From assembly GCF_023898315.1 (NCBI RefSeq), contig NC_064621.1, positions 538,925,383-538,989,382 on the forward strand: a stretch of DNA of 64,000 bases, read 5' to 3'. A program made the position numbers and the translations under genes. Source of the stretch: Schistocerca nitens (taxonomy: Eukaryota > Arthropoda > Insecta > Orthoptera > Acrididae). This document shows positions 9,563 to 19,232 of the stretch, piece after piece (positions within the stretch are counted from its first letter, which is position 1; every line of letters starts with the position of its first letter). The notes under the pieces are model-generated. The model did no database searches and was not told where the DNA came from. It worked only from the letters and a program-made list of their open reading frames with translations.

Positions 9563-12487
9563 TATACAGGATGCAACAAATGTAGACGAAAAAATTATGT
9601 TGTATGAACATGGGTCAGGAAACGCTTTGTTTCTATGTTACAACTCATTTTTTCCAATTCCTTAATCATGGGAAACACAAAAAAACAGAACATTAGAATC
9701 ATGGAGAACACGCACTGTAAGTGACATTTGGTTACGTTATGCACCGCCAGTGTGTCGGCCGGCATTGCTGGTGTCTGGTAAGGCCTCACTTTCTTCCACT
9801 CAGGCTCAAAGGACAAAGTTGTCATGATTTCGTAGAGGATGTTCTACCTGATCTTTTAGCAGATGTCTCTTCAGCTGTGCAACAAAACGTGTAGTTCACG
9901 CACGATGGCGCATCTCTTCATTTTCGTGTTAATGTCCATCGGCTTCTGAATAACAGATTCCGTGACAGATGGGTAGGTAGAAATGTACAAATTGCCAGGC
10001 CTCGAAGCTCTCCGGACCTAAGCACACTGCACTTTCATTTGTGGGGTATTTGAAAGCTTGTGTGTATGGAACTCCTGAACGGGATACTGAGATTCTCCGT
10101 GCCCTTTATTATGGAAGGCTTGTAACACCATAGCTCTAATGCTCTACTGATTTTCTTTGCTTTTGTTTCATTTAATATTACATCGTTAAGCTTCTGTAAA
10201 TGTATTTGATTGACTAGATAACACAAAATTGTATACTCCTTTCTTTGTTAAAACTTTGATGTTATGATTTGGTTCTATGCTGTTGTAGTATATCTGTCGT
10301 TTAAATTCTTTGTACCATTTGGAGGGAACAAAACTTACTATATATAATTGTAATTTCTGTGTGAATAATTTTTTGCAGAAATGTCAATATGTGCAAATGT
10401 TCTGGTTTATTTAATGCGTTTGTTTGCTGTTATGTAAACTGCTGACCTTCACTTAGGGCTCTTAGTTATTCTGTATGTAAAAGGTGTAGTGGTTCCCCTC
10501 GGGAACGGAACTGTGTAGCGCGCGCAAATTGTGGCTGGCCTATGTAGAAAAGGTGGAACTGATAGTCAGTCGGGGACGAACTACGAGTCGGGGACGAGCT
10601 ACCAAATTGTGCACTGCCATGTAAAAGATGCATATTGTGCTGGTTCCGAGAGAGGCTTTTCTGCTACTTTCCAATGCCTCGGATGGATGGATAAATAGCT
10701 GGAACTATTCTGGAATTTGTATCTATCATCGCAACCAAGAAATGACAGAGTCCAGCAATTCTACCTGCAATTCCACCTGCCAACATGCAATCGCCACCTT
10801 ATTGCGCAATCATTACATCGGAATGCTACAATGATGTACAGTGAAGGATCAGCTTAATGGATGTGTTAGTGTGCTCAAATATAAGGTAATTTATATCTGA
10901 ATTTATGTACCTACCTTGATTTTCCTCCTCATCATAACACCTCTCAGGTTCCTCTCCGTTTGAACTAAAGTGATTTCCGAGTGTCCTTACTGAAAGTACA
11001 TTACAGCCCAGTGTTTTGCTAATTGATTCCTCTTGAACATAGTAAAAAGAAAGTTAAAGTTGATGTGGGTTGCTGAAAATAATTTTCCAAGTAAAACTGC
11101 TTATTAATGTGTTGTTGCCAACTTCAAATTAAAATTTCTCAAGACTGAGGCTCATAAAGTTTTGCTTAGTAAATGATCACATTGCTGTCTGTAGTAAATT
11201 CTAAAAGGTGAGTCAGTTTCTTGCAATTTTGCCAGCATTGTGTTTCACTGTAGTAAAAGTGGAAAACTGCAGTTGTGAAAATTTATATACTCATGTTTGT
11301 TAAGTGTATGTCTCTCTTGTGTATAGGAAGTGCATATTAATAATATAACAGGATCCACAGTTTGTCTATTGTATTAATGCTGGGTAACAAGTAATGGGAA
11401 GACCACTAATTATAAAAACCATAATTTCTTTACTCAAATGATAGTGAGAAGCAACCTGTTAGTGGATTCCAATTAACTTTCATTTTAAATAGTAAAGTAT
11501 TTAACTGAGAGAGGCTTAACCTATATCCAATTAATGATTCTGCAGTGAATAGTAATAATAACGTTATAAAGACCATTCAGTTTGTATAAGCCCTGAAAGT
11601 AATAGTGTGTTTCGGTATCTGTTATAATTCTGCAAATAGTTTGTGCTGCTCTAGCTGCTAGCTTCAATCTTAACGTAAACAAATGTATGTGTCAGAGTTC
11701 ACTGCACTCGCGTGTGACCAAGTATAGGTTGTGTTTATCCATTAGAGTTACTAATAACTATTTTCTTGAACGAGAATGTTAATCATTCTCTTGCCTAGTT
11801 AGGCTGGCGACCGTTTTCTTTATCCATTAAACAGTGCAGATAGGCAAAATTTCGTTTGTTACTGTTCAAACATTTACGTAATTCTGACTTTCATTTCCGA
11901 TAAGCCACCTCTGTTAGGTACAACACGGTCAGCATAACAAAATTCCTCTCAGAGGGTAACACTGCTCTGTTGCTTTATACCATAATTGCTTTAACGAAAT
12001 CGTTTTATTTCAAAACCTGTTTCCAGCTTAAGGTTATGGTACAGCAGTAGCAGACAGGAGTGTTATACGTGGCTTTTCCGTGACAGGACTAATTGTGCTG
12101 TTGGGGCATCGTATGTACTGAGCCAAACTTGGTATTTGATTGAATAAGCTACGTAAATGCTGTTGCAGTGTTATAGGCTGCGAAACCATGCACAGTACTC
12201 CAGGGATACATCAGCGCATCCGAGATTCACCACGACGGCGGGTTGATGCATGTATCAATGCCCACGGGGGGGCATATTGAACACCTCCTGTGAGAAAGCG
12301 TTGCGTGTGGTATGTGGATGCGATCTGTTCGCGTGCGCTTCCTATGATTAACGAGTTTGAGAAAATGAGTCGTAAAACATGGAAAAAAGGAGTTTCCAGA
12401 CCCACGTTCATATAACATAATTCCGTGGTCTATGTGTGAGAAATGTGTCTTGCAATTTGTGCCGTACATTTTTGTTACGCCCTGTAT
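9563..12487 (+). mobile_element. IS630/Tc1-superfamily element, split by a ~1.9-kb insertion
   Basis: The left end TATACAGGATGCAACAAATG (9563-9582) and the complement of the right end (TATACAGGGCGTAACAAAAA, ending about 12487) form an imperfect terminal inverted repeat. Between them lie plus-strand transposase pieces. At 9880-10050 there is FTHDGASLHFRVNVHRLLNN, then RDRWVGRNVQIARPRSSPDL, with the second catalytic Asp in HDGA and the acidic SPDL block. The C-terminus RIRDSPRRRVDACINAHGGH is at 12210-12285. The two parts are separated by about 2 kb of unrelated sequence, listed separately as a candidate LTR. Several in-frame stops. Confidence 0.6.
10126..12070 (+). mobile_element. Candidate solo LTR inserted in the IS630-like element
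   Basis: The insert begins TGTAACACCATAG directly after GGCT (10122-10125) and ends around GGAGTGTTATACGT followed by GGCT (12071-12074), giving a possible 4-bp duplication. TGTAACAC and GTGTTATA form a short terminal inverted repeat like those of LTRs, although the expected terminal CA is not clear. It has no long ORF, and it splits a transposase. Its length of about 1.94 kb is large for an LTR. It could instead be another non-coding element; boundaries are approximate. Confidence 0.4.
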
Positions 12488-12683
12488 AACAATCATCACA
12501 TGCCAGGCACGATATATACATTGCACGATCATCAATGGAACCTCCCTTTTATAAGTAATAACCAATTATTATTGGCTTCTTCGTCGTTAGCTTACTGCAG
12601 TTAATGAGTATTCTGCGCCAGAAGCGCGTCACTTTCATTTATAAAGCGTCTTCACTGGCCATTTTGGATTTACGGTACTGTCT

Positions 12684-12936
12684 GCAGCTCGTGGTCTTGC
12701 GGTAGCGTTCTCGCTTCCCGCGCACCGGGGTCCCGGGTTCGATTCCCAGCAGGGTCAGGGATTTTCCTTGCCTCAAGATGACTGGGTGTTGTTGTGTCGT
12801 CTTCATCATAATCATTCATCCCCATTACGGTCGGAGGAAGTCAATAGCAAACCACCTCCACTAGGACCTTGCCCAGTACGGCGGTGCCGGTCTCCCTCAT
12901 CGTCCCCTACGCTCCTCGGAGTATGGGACCTCATCA
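12684..12936 (+). mobile_element. SINE, family C (tRNA-derived)
   Basis: The tRNA-like head GCAGCTCGTGGTCTTGCGGT carries an A-box-like segment, with CCCGGGTTCGATTCCC as the B box. The body follows (TCAGGGATTTTCCTTGCCTC, then a GGAGGAAGTCAATAGCAAAC block) and ends near GGGACCTCATCATA. I could not define a clear target duplication. Confidence 0.75.
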
Positions 12937-13052
12937 TACGTAGTATCTCTACATTTTGGCATTTACGCATTAAAAACAAAATTTCTTTATAAAATTGGCA
13001 CGCAATTTTCTTACAGTGCTTTTGCTGCATATTACATGTTCTGTATTTCCTT

Positions 13053-13236
13053 GCCGGCCGGTGTGGCCGAGCGGTTATAGGCACTTCAGTCTGGAACCGC
13101 GCGACCGCTACGGTCGCAGGTTCGAATCCTGCCTCCGGCATGGATGTGTGTGATGTCCTTAGTTAGGTTTAAGTAGTTCTGAGTTCTATGTGACTGATGA
13201 CCTCAGATGTTAAGTGCCATAGTGCTCAGAGCCATT
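13053..13236 (+). mobile_element. SINE A, full length
   Basis: Complete tRNA-derived SINE: GCCGGCCGGTGTGGCCGAGC head, class II tRNA-like arm, B box GGTTCGAATCC, CATGGATGTGTGTGATGTCC body and terminal AGTGCTCAGAGCCATT. It is flanked by an 11-bp duplication TGTATTTCCTT (13042-13052 and 13237-13247). Confidence 0.93.
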
Positions 13237-13395
13237 TGTATTTCCTTCCTTCTCAGCAGAGGTAGGGCTGCACATTCACGTTTGGAAATATTTACCTTTT
13301 TTCTTATGTTGCATTTGTGCTTCTTGCACTTCATTTCATTTTTGTAAATTAAACAAAAGGAGCAGCTCTGTAGTTTTCACGCATTACGTGTTCAG

Positions 13396-13565
13396 CACAG
13401 TGTTTATATGAAAACCCTATTTTTCTACATAATCTCCGTTCAATGCATCGACCTTACGCAACCTTACTGGGAGGGCCTGTAGGCCCGTATGGCACCATTC
13501 CACTGGTCGACATCGCAAGTCAACGTCTTCCTGCATCAATAACCTCCCCATCAGACGCGCACTGC
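13396..13565 (-). pseudogene. mariner-like transposase C-terminal fragment
   Basis: Read on the minus strand it gives VIDAGRRLAM-like sequence, CRPVEWCHTGLQALPVRLRK and VDALNGDYVEK followed by a stop. The WCHTGLQAL...W/LRK...GDYVEK pattern is the conserved end of mariner transposases. No catalytic residues or TIRs remain. Confidence 0.7.
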
Positions 13566-13599
13566 TTCCTACGTAGCGAGCCAGTGGGTGTGTTGGACC

Positions 13600-14095
13600 G
13601 TCCATCGAGCTACAGACCCCCTTGAAGATGTCCTCCGCAGACGGGGACGAAACGTTGGGAATTGACACAGAATTCATCAACCGACCACGGCATAACAGCC
13701 CGAATAATTATAATGGACATGACATTTCCGGCCGTGAAAGTCTATATTTTAGTATAATGTATTTTTTGTTCTTTATCACTACGATTTCCATGTCTGTGTC
13801 TGGTAGTAATTTTTGGGCTGTTGTTGGTATTAGTGCTCGTCCAAAGTTGAATAGCTTGTCCTGTGCTTCCATGCTCTTACACGATCTTCGTATCTGGACT
13901 CAAATGTTCTTCTGGTGTGTCCTAAGTATCTTTCATCACAAGGCAACATTTTAAGTGGTAGGTTCCTGATTTCTGACATAGGTCATTTTTATGTTGCTTT
14001 TGGAAAGTATTTTTTAAGAGAATTGTTGGATTGGTGAGAAGATTTTATGCCTTGTTTTCTGAAAATATTATCTATTCTCTGTGTTGGTTGATTTG
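13600..14095 (-). pseudogene. Penelope-like element C-terminal (GIY-YIG) fragment
   Basis: Minus-strand translation of 13850-14095 gives NIFRKQGIKSSHQSNNSLKK, LPLKMLPCDERYLGHTRRTF and ESRYEDRVRAWKHRTSYSTL. The block YLGHTRRTFxxRYEDR is a degenerate GIY-YIG endonuclease signature, and the upstream T/SNNSLKK block is typical of Penelope-like retroelements. Toward 13600-13700 there is a GAAGATG...GACGAAACGTTGGG motif in the opposite orientation, a common accompaniment of retroelement ends. Stops are frequent, and no reverse transcriptase core is seen. Confidence 0.6.
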
Positions 14096-14297
14096 GGGAA
14101 GAGGCCAAACAGCGAGGTCATCGGTCCCTTCGGATTAGGAAAAGAAGACGGCTGCGCCCTGTCAAAGGAACCATCCCGGCATTTGCCCGTGAATAGATTT
14201 AGGGAAACCTAAATCAGGATGGACAGACACGGGTTTGGCCCGTCGCTCTCCCGAACGCTAGTCCAGTATGCTAAACACTGCGACATCTAGCTCGGTG
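14096..14297 (-). mobile_element. SINE, family B, split from its flank by SINE A
   Basis: Minus-strand family B body: a tRNA-like head near 14296 (ACCGAGCTAGATGTCGCAGT), then TTTAGGTTTCCCTAAATC, GGTTCCTTTGACAGGGC and the GATGACCTCGCTGTTTGG core toward 14105. A SINE A (14298-14490) is inserted at its head, with duplication of part of the B sequence. Confidence 0.8.
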
Positions 14298-14490
14298 CCG
14301 GCCGAAGTGGCCGTGCGGTTAAAGGCGCTGCAGCCTGGAACCGCGAGACCGCAACGGTCGCAAGTTCGAATCCTGCCTCGGGCATGGATGTTTGTGATGT
14401 CCTTAGGTTAGTTAGGTTTAACTAGTTCTAAGTTCTAGGGGACTAATGACCTCAGCAGTTGAGTCCCATAGTGCTCAGAGCCATTTGAGC
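14298..14490 (+). mobile_element. SINE A nested in SINE B
   Basis: Full-length SINE A of the GTGCGGTTAAAGGCGCTGCA subtype. Its 14-bp duplication CATCTAGCTCGGTG (14284-14297 and 14491-14504) is made of SINE B head sequence, so A inserted after B. The same subtype occurs at 17860 and 28515. Confidence 0.93.
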
Positions 14491-14504
14491 CATCTAGCTC
14501 GGTG

Positions 14505-14681
14505 TGTGTGTTTGTTGTTGTAAGTCATTGTATAACGTCATATTGTTTTCCTTTTCTTTCTCATTCTGTGTTGTTCCTGTTTTTTTTTTTTTTTTTTTTC
14601 ATCTCGTGTGTGTGTTTGTGTGGGCTTTTTCCCTTGTGTTGGTGATGGCTGGGTGCTTGCTATCTGTGCCTTGATTTTATA
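14505..14681 (-). mobile_element. Probable 3'/C-terminal piece of LINE K
   Basis: This piece lies between SINE A and the Tc1-C element. On the minus strand it reads as an A-rich lysine-encoding stretch (A21 at 14580-14602 complement) between low-complexity segments. It is in the right position to continue LINE K, which resumes at 17711 beyond two Tc1 insertions, but there is no motif that proves it. Confidence 0.35.
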
Positions 14682-14914
14682 TACACTACTGGCCATTAAA
14701 ATTGCTACACCACGAAGATGACTTGCTACAGACGCGAAATATAATCTACAGGCAGATGATGTTGTGATATGCAAATGATTAGCTTTTCAGAGCATTCACA
14801 CAAGGTTGGCGCCAGTGGCAACACCTGCAACTAGTTGACATGAGGAAAGTTTCCAACCGATTTCTCATACACAAACAGCAGTTGACCGGCGTTGCCTGGT
14901 GAAACGTTGTTGTG

Positions 14915-16146
14915 ATGCCTCGTGTAAGGAGGAGAAATGCGTACCGTCACGTTTCCGACTTTGATAATGGTCGGATTGTAGACTATCACGATTACGGTTT
15001 ATCGTATCGCGACATTGCTGCTCGCGTTGGTCGAGATCCAATAACTGATAGCAGAATATGGAATCGGTGCGTTCAGGTGGGTAATACGGAATGCCGTGCT
15101 GGATCCCAACGGCCTCGTATCACTAGCAGTCGAGATGACAGTCATCTTATCCGCATGGCTGTAACGCATCGTGCAGCCACGTATCGATCACTGAGTCAAC
15201 ATATGGGGACGTTTGCAAGACAACAACTATCAGCACGAACAGTTCGACGACGTTTGCAGCAGCATGGACTATCAGCTCGGAGACCATGGCTGCGGTTGCC
15301 CTTGACGCTGCATCACAGACAGGAGCGCCTGCGATGGTGTACTGAACGACGAACGTGGGTGCACGAATGGCAAAATGTCATTTTTTTTTCGGATGAATCC
15401 AGGTTCTGTTTATAGCATCGTGATGGTCGCATCCGTGTTTGGCGACATCGCGGTGAACGCACATTGGAAGCGTGTATTCGTCATCGCCATACTGGCGTAT
15501 CACCTGGTGTGATGGTATGGGGTGCCATTGGTTACACGTCTCGGTCACCTCTTGTTCGCATTGACGGCACTTTGACCAGTGGACGTTACTTTTCAGATGT
15601 GTTACGACCCGTGGCTCCACCCTTCATTCGACCCCTGCAAAACCCTACATTTCAGCAGGATAATGAACGAACGTATGTTTCAGGTCCTGTACGGGCCTTT
15701 CTGGATACAGAAAATGTTGGACTGCTGCCCTGGCCAGCTCATTCTCCAGATCTCTCACCGACTGAAAACGTCTGGTCAGTTTTGGCCGAGCAACTGGCTC
15801 GTCCGCCCGGGTTCCCGGGTTCGTTTCCCGGTGGGGTCAGGGACTTTCTCTGCCACGTGATGAGTGGGTGTTGTGTGCTGTCCTTAGGTTAGTTAGGTTT
15901 AAATAGTTCTAAGTTCTAGGGGACTGATGTCCATAGATGTTAAGTCCCATAGTGCTCAGAGCCATTTGAACCATTTTTGAACTGGCTCGTCACAATACGA
16001 CAGTCACTACTCTTGATGAACTGTGGTATCGTGTTGAAGCTGCATGGGCAGCTGTACCTGTACACGCCATCCAAGCTCTGTTTGACTCAATGCCCAGGCG
16101 TATCAAGACCGTTATTACGGCCAGAGGTGGTTGTTCTGGGTATTGA
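14915..16146 (+). pseudogene. Tc1-C transposase (DD34E), broken by one stop and a SINE
   Basis: It starts at ATG 14915 (MPRVRRRNAYRHVS). The helix-turn-helix region covers about residues 10-110, including YGLSYRDIAARVGRDP and SARTVRRRLQQHGLSARRP. The catalytic domain has FFSDESRFCL with the first Asp. An in-frame TAG follows FCL (a CAG-to-TAG change is the simplest explanation), after which the same frame continues. QQDNERTYVS holds the second Asp and SPDLSPTEN the Glu, with 34 residues between them, the classical DD34E spacing. The frame is then cut by a SINE at 15804-15979 and resumes with LARHNTTVTTLDELWYRVEA to GGCSGY and TGA at 16144-16146. Two lesions only, so it died fairly recently. 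Confidence 0.9.
15804..15979 (+). mobile_element. SINE A2 (A body with a different tRNA-like head), 5'-truncated
   Basis: It begins CGCCCGGGTTCCCGGGTTCG, a tRNA-like B-box segment unrelated to the SINE A head, and passes into TCAGGGACTTTCTCTGCC. It then joins the SINE A body (GTCCTTAGGTTAGTTAGGTT ... GTGCTCAGAGCC). The 12-bp duplication AACTGGCTCGTC is at 15792-15803 and 15980-15991, inside the Tc1-C ORF. Confidence 0.9.
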
Positions 16147-16287
16147 TTTCTCAGGATCTATGCACCCAAATTGCGTGAAAATGTAATCACATGTTAGTTC
16201 TAGTGTAATATATTCGTCCAATGAATACCCATTTATCACCTGCATTTCTTCGTGGTGTAGCAATTTTAATGGCCAGTAGTGTATATA

Positions 16288-17708
16288 CACTCCTGGAAAT
16301 TGAAATAAGAACACCGTGAATTCATTGTCCCAGGAAGGGGAAACTTTATTGACACATTCCTGGGGTCAGATACATCACATGATCACACTGACAGAACCAC
16401 AGGCACATAGACACAGGCAACACAGCATGCACAATGTCGGCACTAGTACAGTGTATATCCACCTTTCGCAGCAATGCAGGCTGCTATTCTCCCATGGAGG
16501 CGATCGTAGAGATGCTGGATGTAGTCCTGTGGAACGGCTTGCCATGCCATTTCCACCTGGCGCCTCAGTTGGACCAGCGTTCGTGCTGGACGTGCAGACC
16601 GCGTGAGACGACGCTTCATCCAGTCCCAAACATGCTCAATGGGGGACAGATCCGGAGATCTTGCTGGCCAGGGTAATTGACTTACACCTTCTAGAGCACG
16701 TTGGGTGGCACGGGATACATGCGGACGTGCATTGTCCTGTTGGAACAGCAAGTTCCCTTGCCGGTCTAGGAATGGTAGAACGATGGGTTCGATGACGGTT
16801 TGGATGTACCGTGCACTATTCAGTGTCCCCTCGACGATCACCAGTGGTGTACGGCCAGTGTAGGAGATCGCTCCCCACACCATGATGCCGGGTGTTGGCC
16901 CTGTGTGCCTCGGTCGTATGCAGTCCTGATTGTGGCGCTCACCTGCACGGCGCCAAACACGCATACGACCATCATTGGCACCAAGGCAGAAGCGACTCTC
17001 ATCGCTGAAGACGACACGTCTCCATTCGTTCCTCCATTCACGCCTGTCGCGACACCACTGGAGGCGGGCTGCACGATGTTGGGGCGTGAGCGGAAGACGG
17101 CCTAACGGTGTGCGGGACGTAGCCCAGCTTCATGGAGACGGTTGCCAATGGTCCTCGCCGATACCCCAGGAGCAACAGTGTCCCTAATTTGCTGGGAAGT
17201 GGCGGTGCGGTCCCCTACGGCACTGCGTAGGATCCTACGGTCTTGGCGTGCATCCGTGCGTCGCTGCGGTCCGGTCCCAGGTCGACGGGCACGTGCACCT
17301 TCCGCCGACCACTGGCGACAACATCGATGTACTGTGGAGACCTCACGCCCCACGTGTTGAGCAATTCAGCGGTACGTCCACCCGGCCTCCCGCATGCCCA
17401 CTATACGCCCTCGCTCAAAGTCCGTCAACTGCACATACGGTTCACGTCCACGCTGTGGCGGCATGCTACCAGTGTTAAAGACTGCGATGGAGCTCCGTAT
17501 GCCACGGCAAACTGGCTGACACTGACGGCGGCGGTGCACAAATGCTGCGCAGCTAGCGCCATTCGACGGCCAACACCGCGGTTCCTGGTGTGTCCGCTGT
17601 GCCGTGCGTGTGATCATTGCTTGTACAGCCATCTCGCAGTGTCCGGAGCAAGTATGGTGGGTCTGACACACCGGTGTCAATGTGTTCTTTTTTCCATTTC
17701 CAGGAGTG
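16288..17708 (-). mobile_element. Tc1 element Tc1-B, full length
   Basis: Termini CACTCCTGGAAATTGAAATA (16288) and the complement ending CCAGGAGTG (17708). TA flanks at 16286-16287 and 17709-17710. The length of 1421 bp and the sequence are nearly identical by eye to Tc1-D (1422 bp), in opposite orientation. Its left TA lies six bases from the end of Tc1-C, so the two elements are back to back around TATATA. Confidence 0.95.
16443..17464 (-). pseudogene. Tc1-B transposase, two lesions from intact
   Basis: This is the same protein as the Tc1-D transposase. It starts at ATG 17464 (MPPQRGREPYVQLTDFERGR). By direct comparison with Tc1-D there is a CGA-to-TGA stop right after AGWTYR (near 17366-17368), and one G missing in the GGGCTACGTCCC segment near 17124, which shifts the frame after HEAGLRP. 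After those points FSDESRF, QQDNARPH and SPDLSPIE are all present, ending KGGYTLY and stop at 16443. Its total length is 1 bp less than the Tc1-D CDS, matching the single deletion. The second Asp to Glu spacing is 32, as in Tc1-D. Confidence 0.93.
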
Positions 17709-17859
17709 TATATATATACACGAATGAGCGCATTAGGACTACGCAAAGTCTCTGTGGCGTCCGTCAACTTGCCACTTGTGAATTTTGGATCTTGAGATTT
17801 CCCTGTTTTGGATATCCTCTGGTGTAATTCCTGCTAGTTTCAGATCTGTTTTGATTTCG

Positions 17860-18050
17860 CCGGCTAAAGTGGCCGTGCGGTTAAAGGCGCTGCAGCCTGG
17901 AACCGCGAGACCGCTACGGTCGCAGGTTCGAATCCTGCCTCGGGCATGGATGTTTGTGATGTCCTTAGGTTAGTTAGGTTTAACTAGTTCTAAGTTCTAG
18001 GGGACTAATGACCTCAGCAGTTGAGTCCCATAGTGCTCAGAGCCATTTTT
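17860..18050 (+). mobile_element. SINE A, full length
   Basis: GCCGGCTAAAGTGGCCGTGC head to AGAGCCATTTTT. A 15-bp duplication TCTGTTTTGATTTCG is at 17845-17859 and 18051-18065. It is inserted into LINE K, opposite to the LINE's coding strand. Confidence 0.94.
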
Positions 18051-19232
18051 TCTGTTTTGATTTCGTCAATCCATTTCATTGGATCTGTTTTAGAATTACT
18101 CCTCTTTTCATAGAATTCAACTATTTGCTTTGTAAGTCTGTCCGGATTCATTCTTTTGATGTGTCCATAGAATATTAATCTGCGTTTTCTTATGTCACTG
18201 TGAATATTAGAGTATTGTTTGATTTCTTGTTTGCCTCTGACTCGATACTGTTCATCTACAAGTTTTGGGCCTAAAATTTTTATTATGATCTTCCGTTTCT
18301 TTTTCTGAATGTTTTCTATGTCTGTTTTCTTGTTTAAAATTAGTGTCTCTGAACTATATAGGCATTCTGGTTTTGTGATGGTATTTTAATGTCATAGTTT
18401 TGTGTGCTTGGAGATACATTTTTTATTGTAGTTATTTTGAGTGAGTCGATAAGCAGGGTCCATCTTTTGGCATCTGACTTCGTTGGCTTCCTATTCCTGA
18501 ATCGTTTCACCGAGATATTTAAATTTTGGGACTCGTTTAATTTTGCCATATTTTGACTCCATGAATTTTGGTGCTTGTGTGTTACAAGTAATACATTCTG
18601 TCTTTTCAAAAGATACTTGCAGGCCGACGTTTTCTTCAGTTTCTTTCAGGAGTTCATTTTGTTTTTGCCTGTTGAAACATCACGAGTTAAGATGGCTAGA
18701 TCGTCTCCAAATGCTAAGCAATCTTCTGTTAATTTCCTCTGCCGAGAGTAATTTGTTGGTCAATCTTGAGGACTGATTTCAGTTTGCGCCATTCTTGTAT
18801 CACCTTTTCAAGGACGCAGTTGAACGGTAGCGAAAGAGTACATCTCCTTGTCTTTCTCCTGTTTTGATCAGAGAAGGTTCAGAGATTTCCCCCATAAATT
18901 TGACTTCAGTTATTATGTCTATCAATGTCTGCCATGTGATTGCGAGTGTTTTCAGATCTAAACCCTGTTCTTTTAATATTTGGAATAATAATAGACGATC
19001 AACTGAATTGTAGGCTTTTTAAAGTAAACAAATGTGCAAACTATTTCTTGGCACTTATTCTCTGATGTCTTAAGATTAGTTTTAAGTTCAGAATTTGCTC
19101 TTGACATGAACGGCCTGGTCTGAATACTGACTGATATTCTCCAATTTTTGGTTCTAGTTGTTGTTATGCTCTATCGAGAAGGCAATGGGACAGAATTTTG
19201 TAAGCTACGGATATCAATGAGATTTCCACATA

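Larger units (their letters stand above)
14684..16281 (+). mobile_element. Tc1 element Tc1-C, full length, with SINE insertion
   Basis: Termini CACTACTGGCCATTAAAATT (14684) and the complement ending CCAGTAGTG (16281) match over about 30 bp. TA flanks both ends (14682-14683 and 16282-16283). Without the SINE and its duplication it is about 1.41 kb, normal for a complete Tc1. Confidence 0.92.

Noticed and set aside
13053..13145. tRNA-Leu-like segment with A and B boxes
   Set aside because: It is the head of SINE A, repeated a dozen times with the same tail, and not a tRNA gene.
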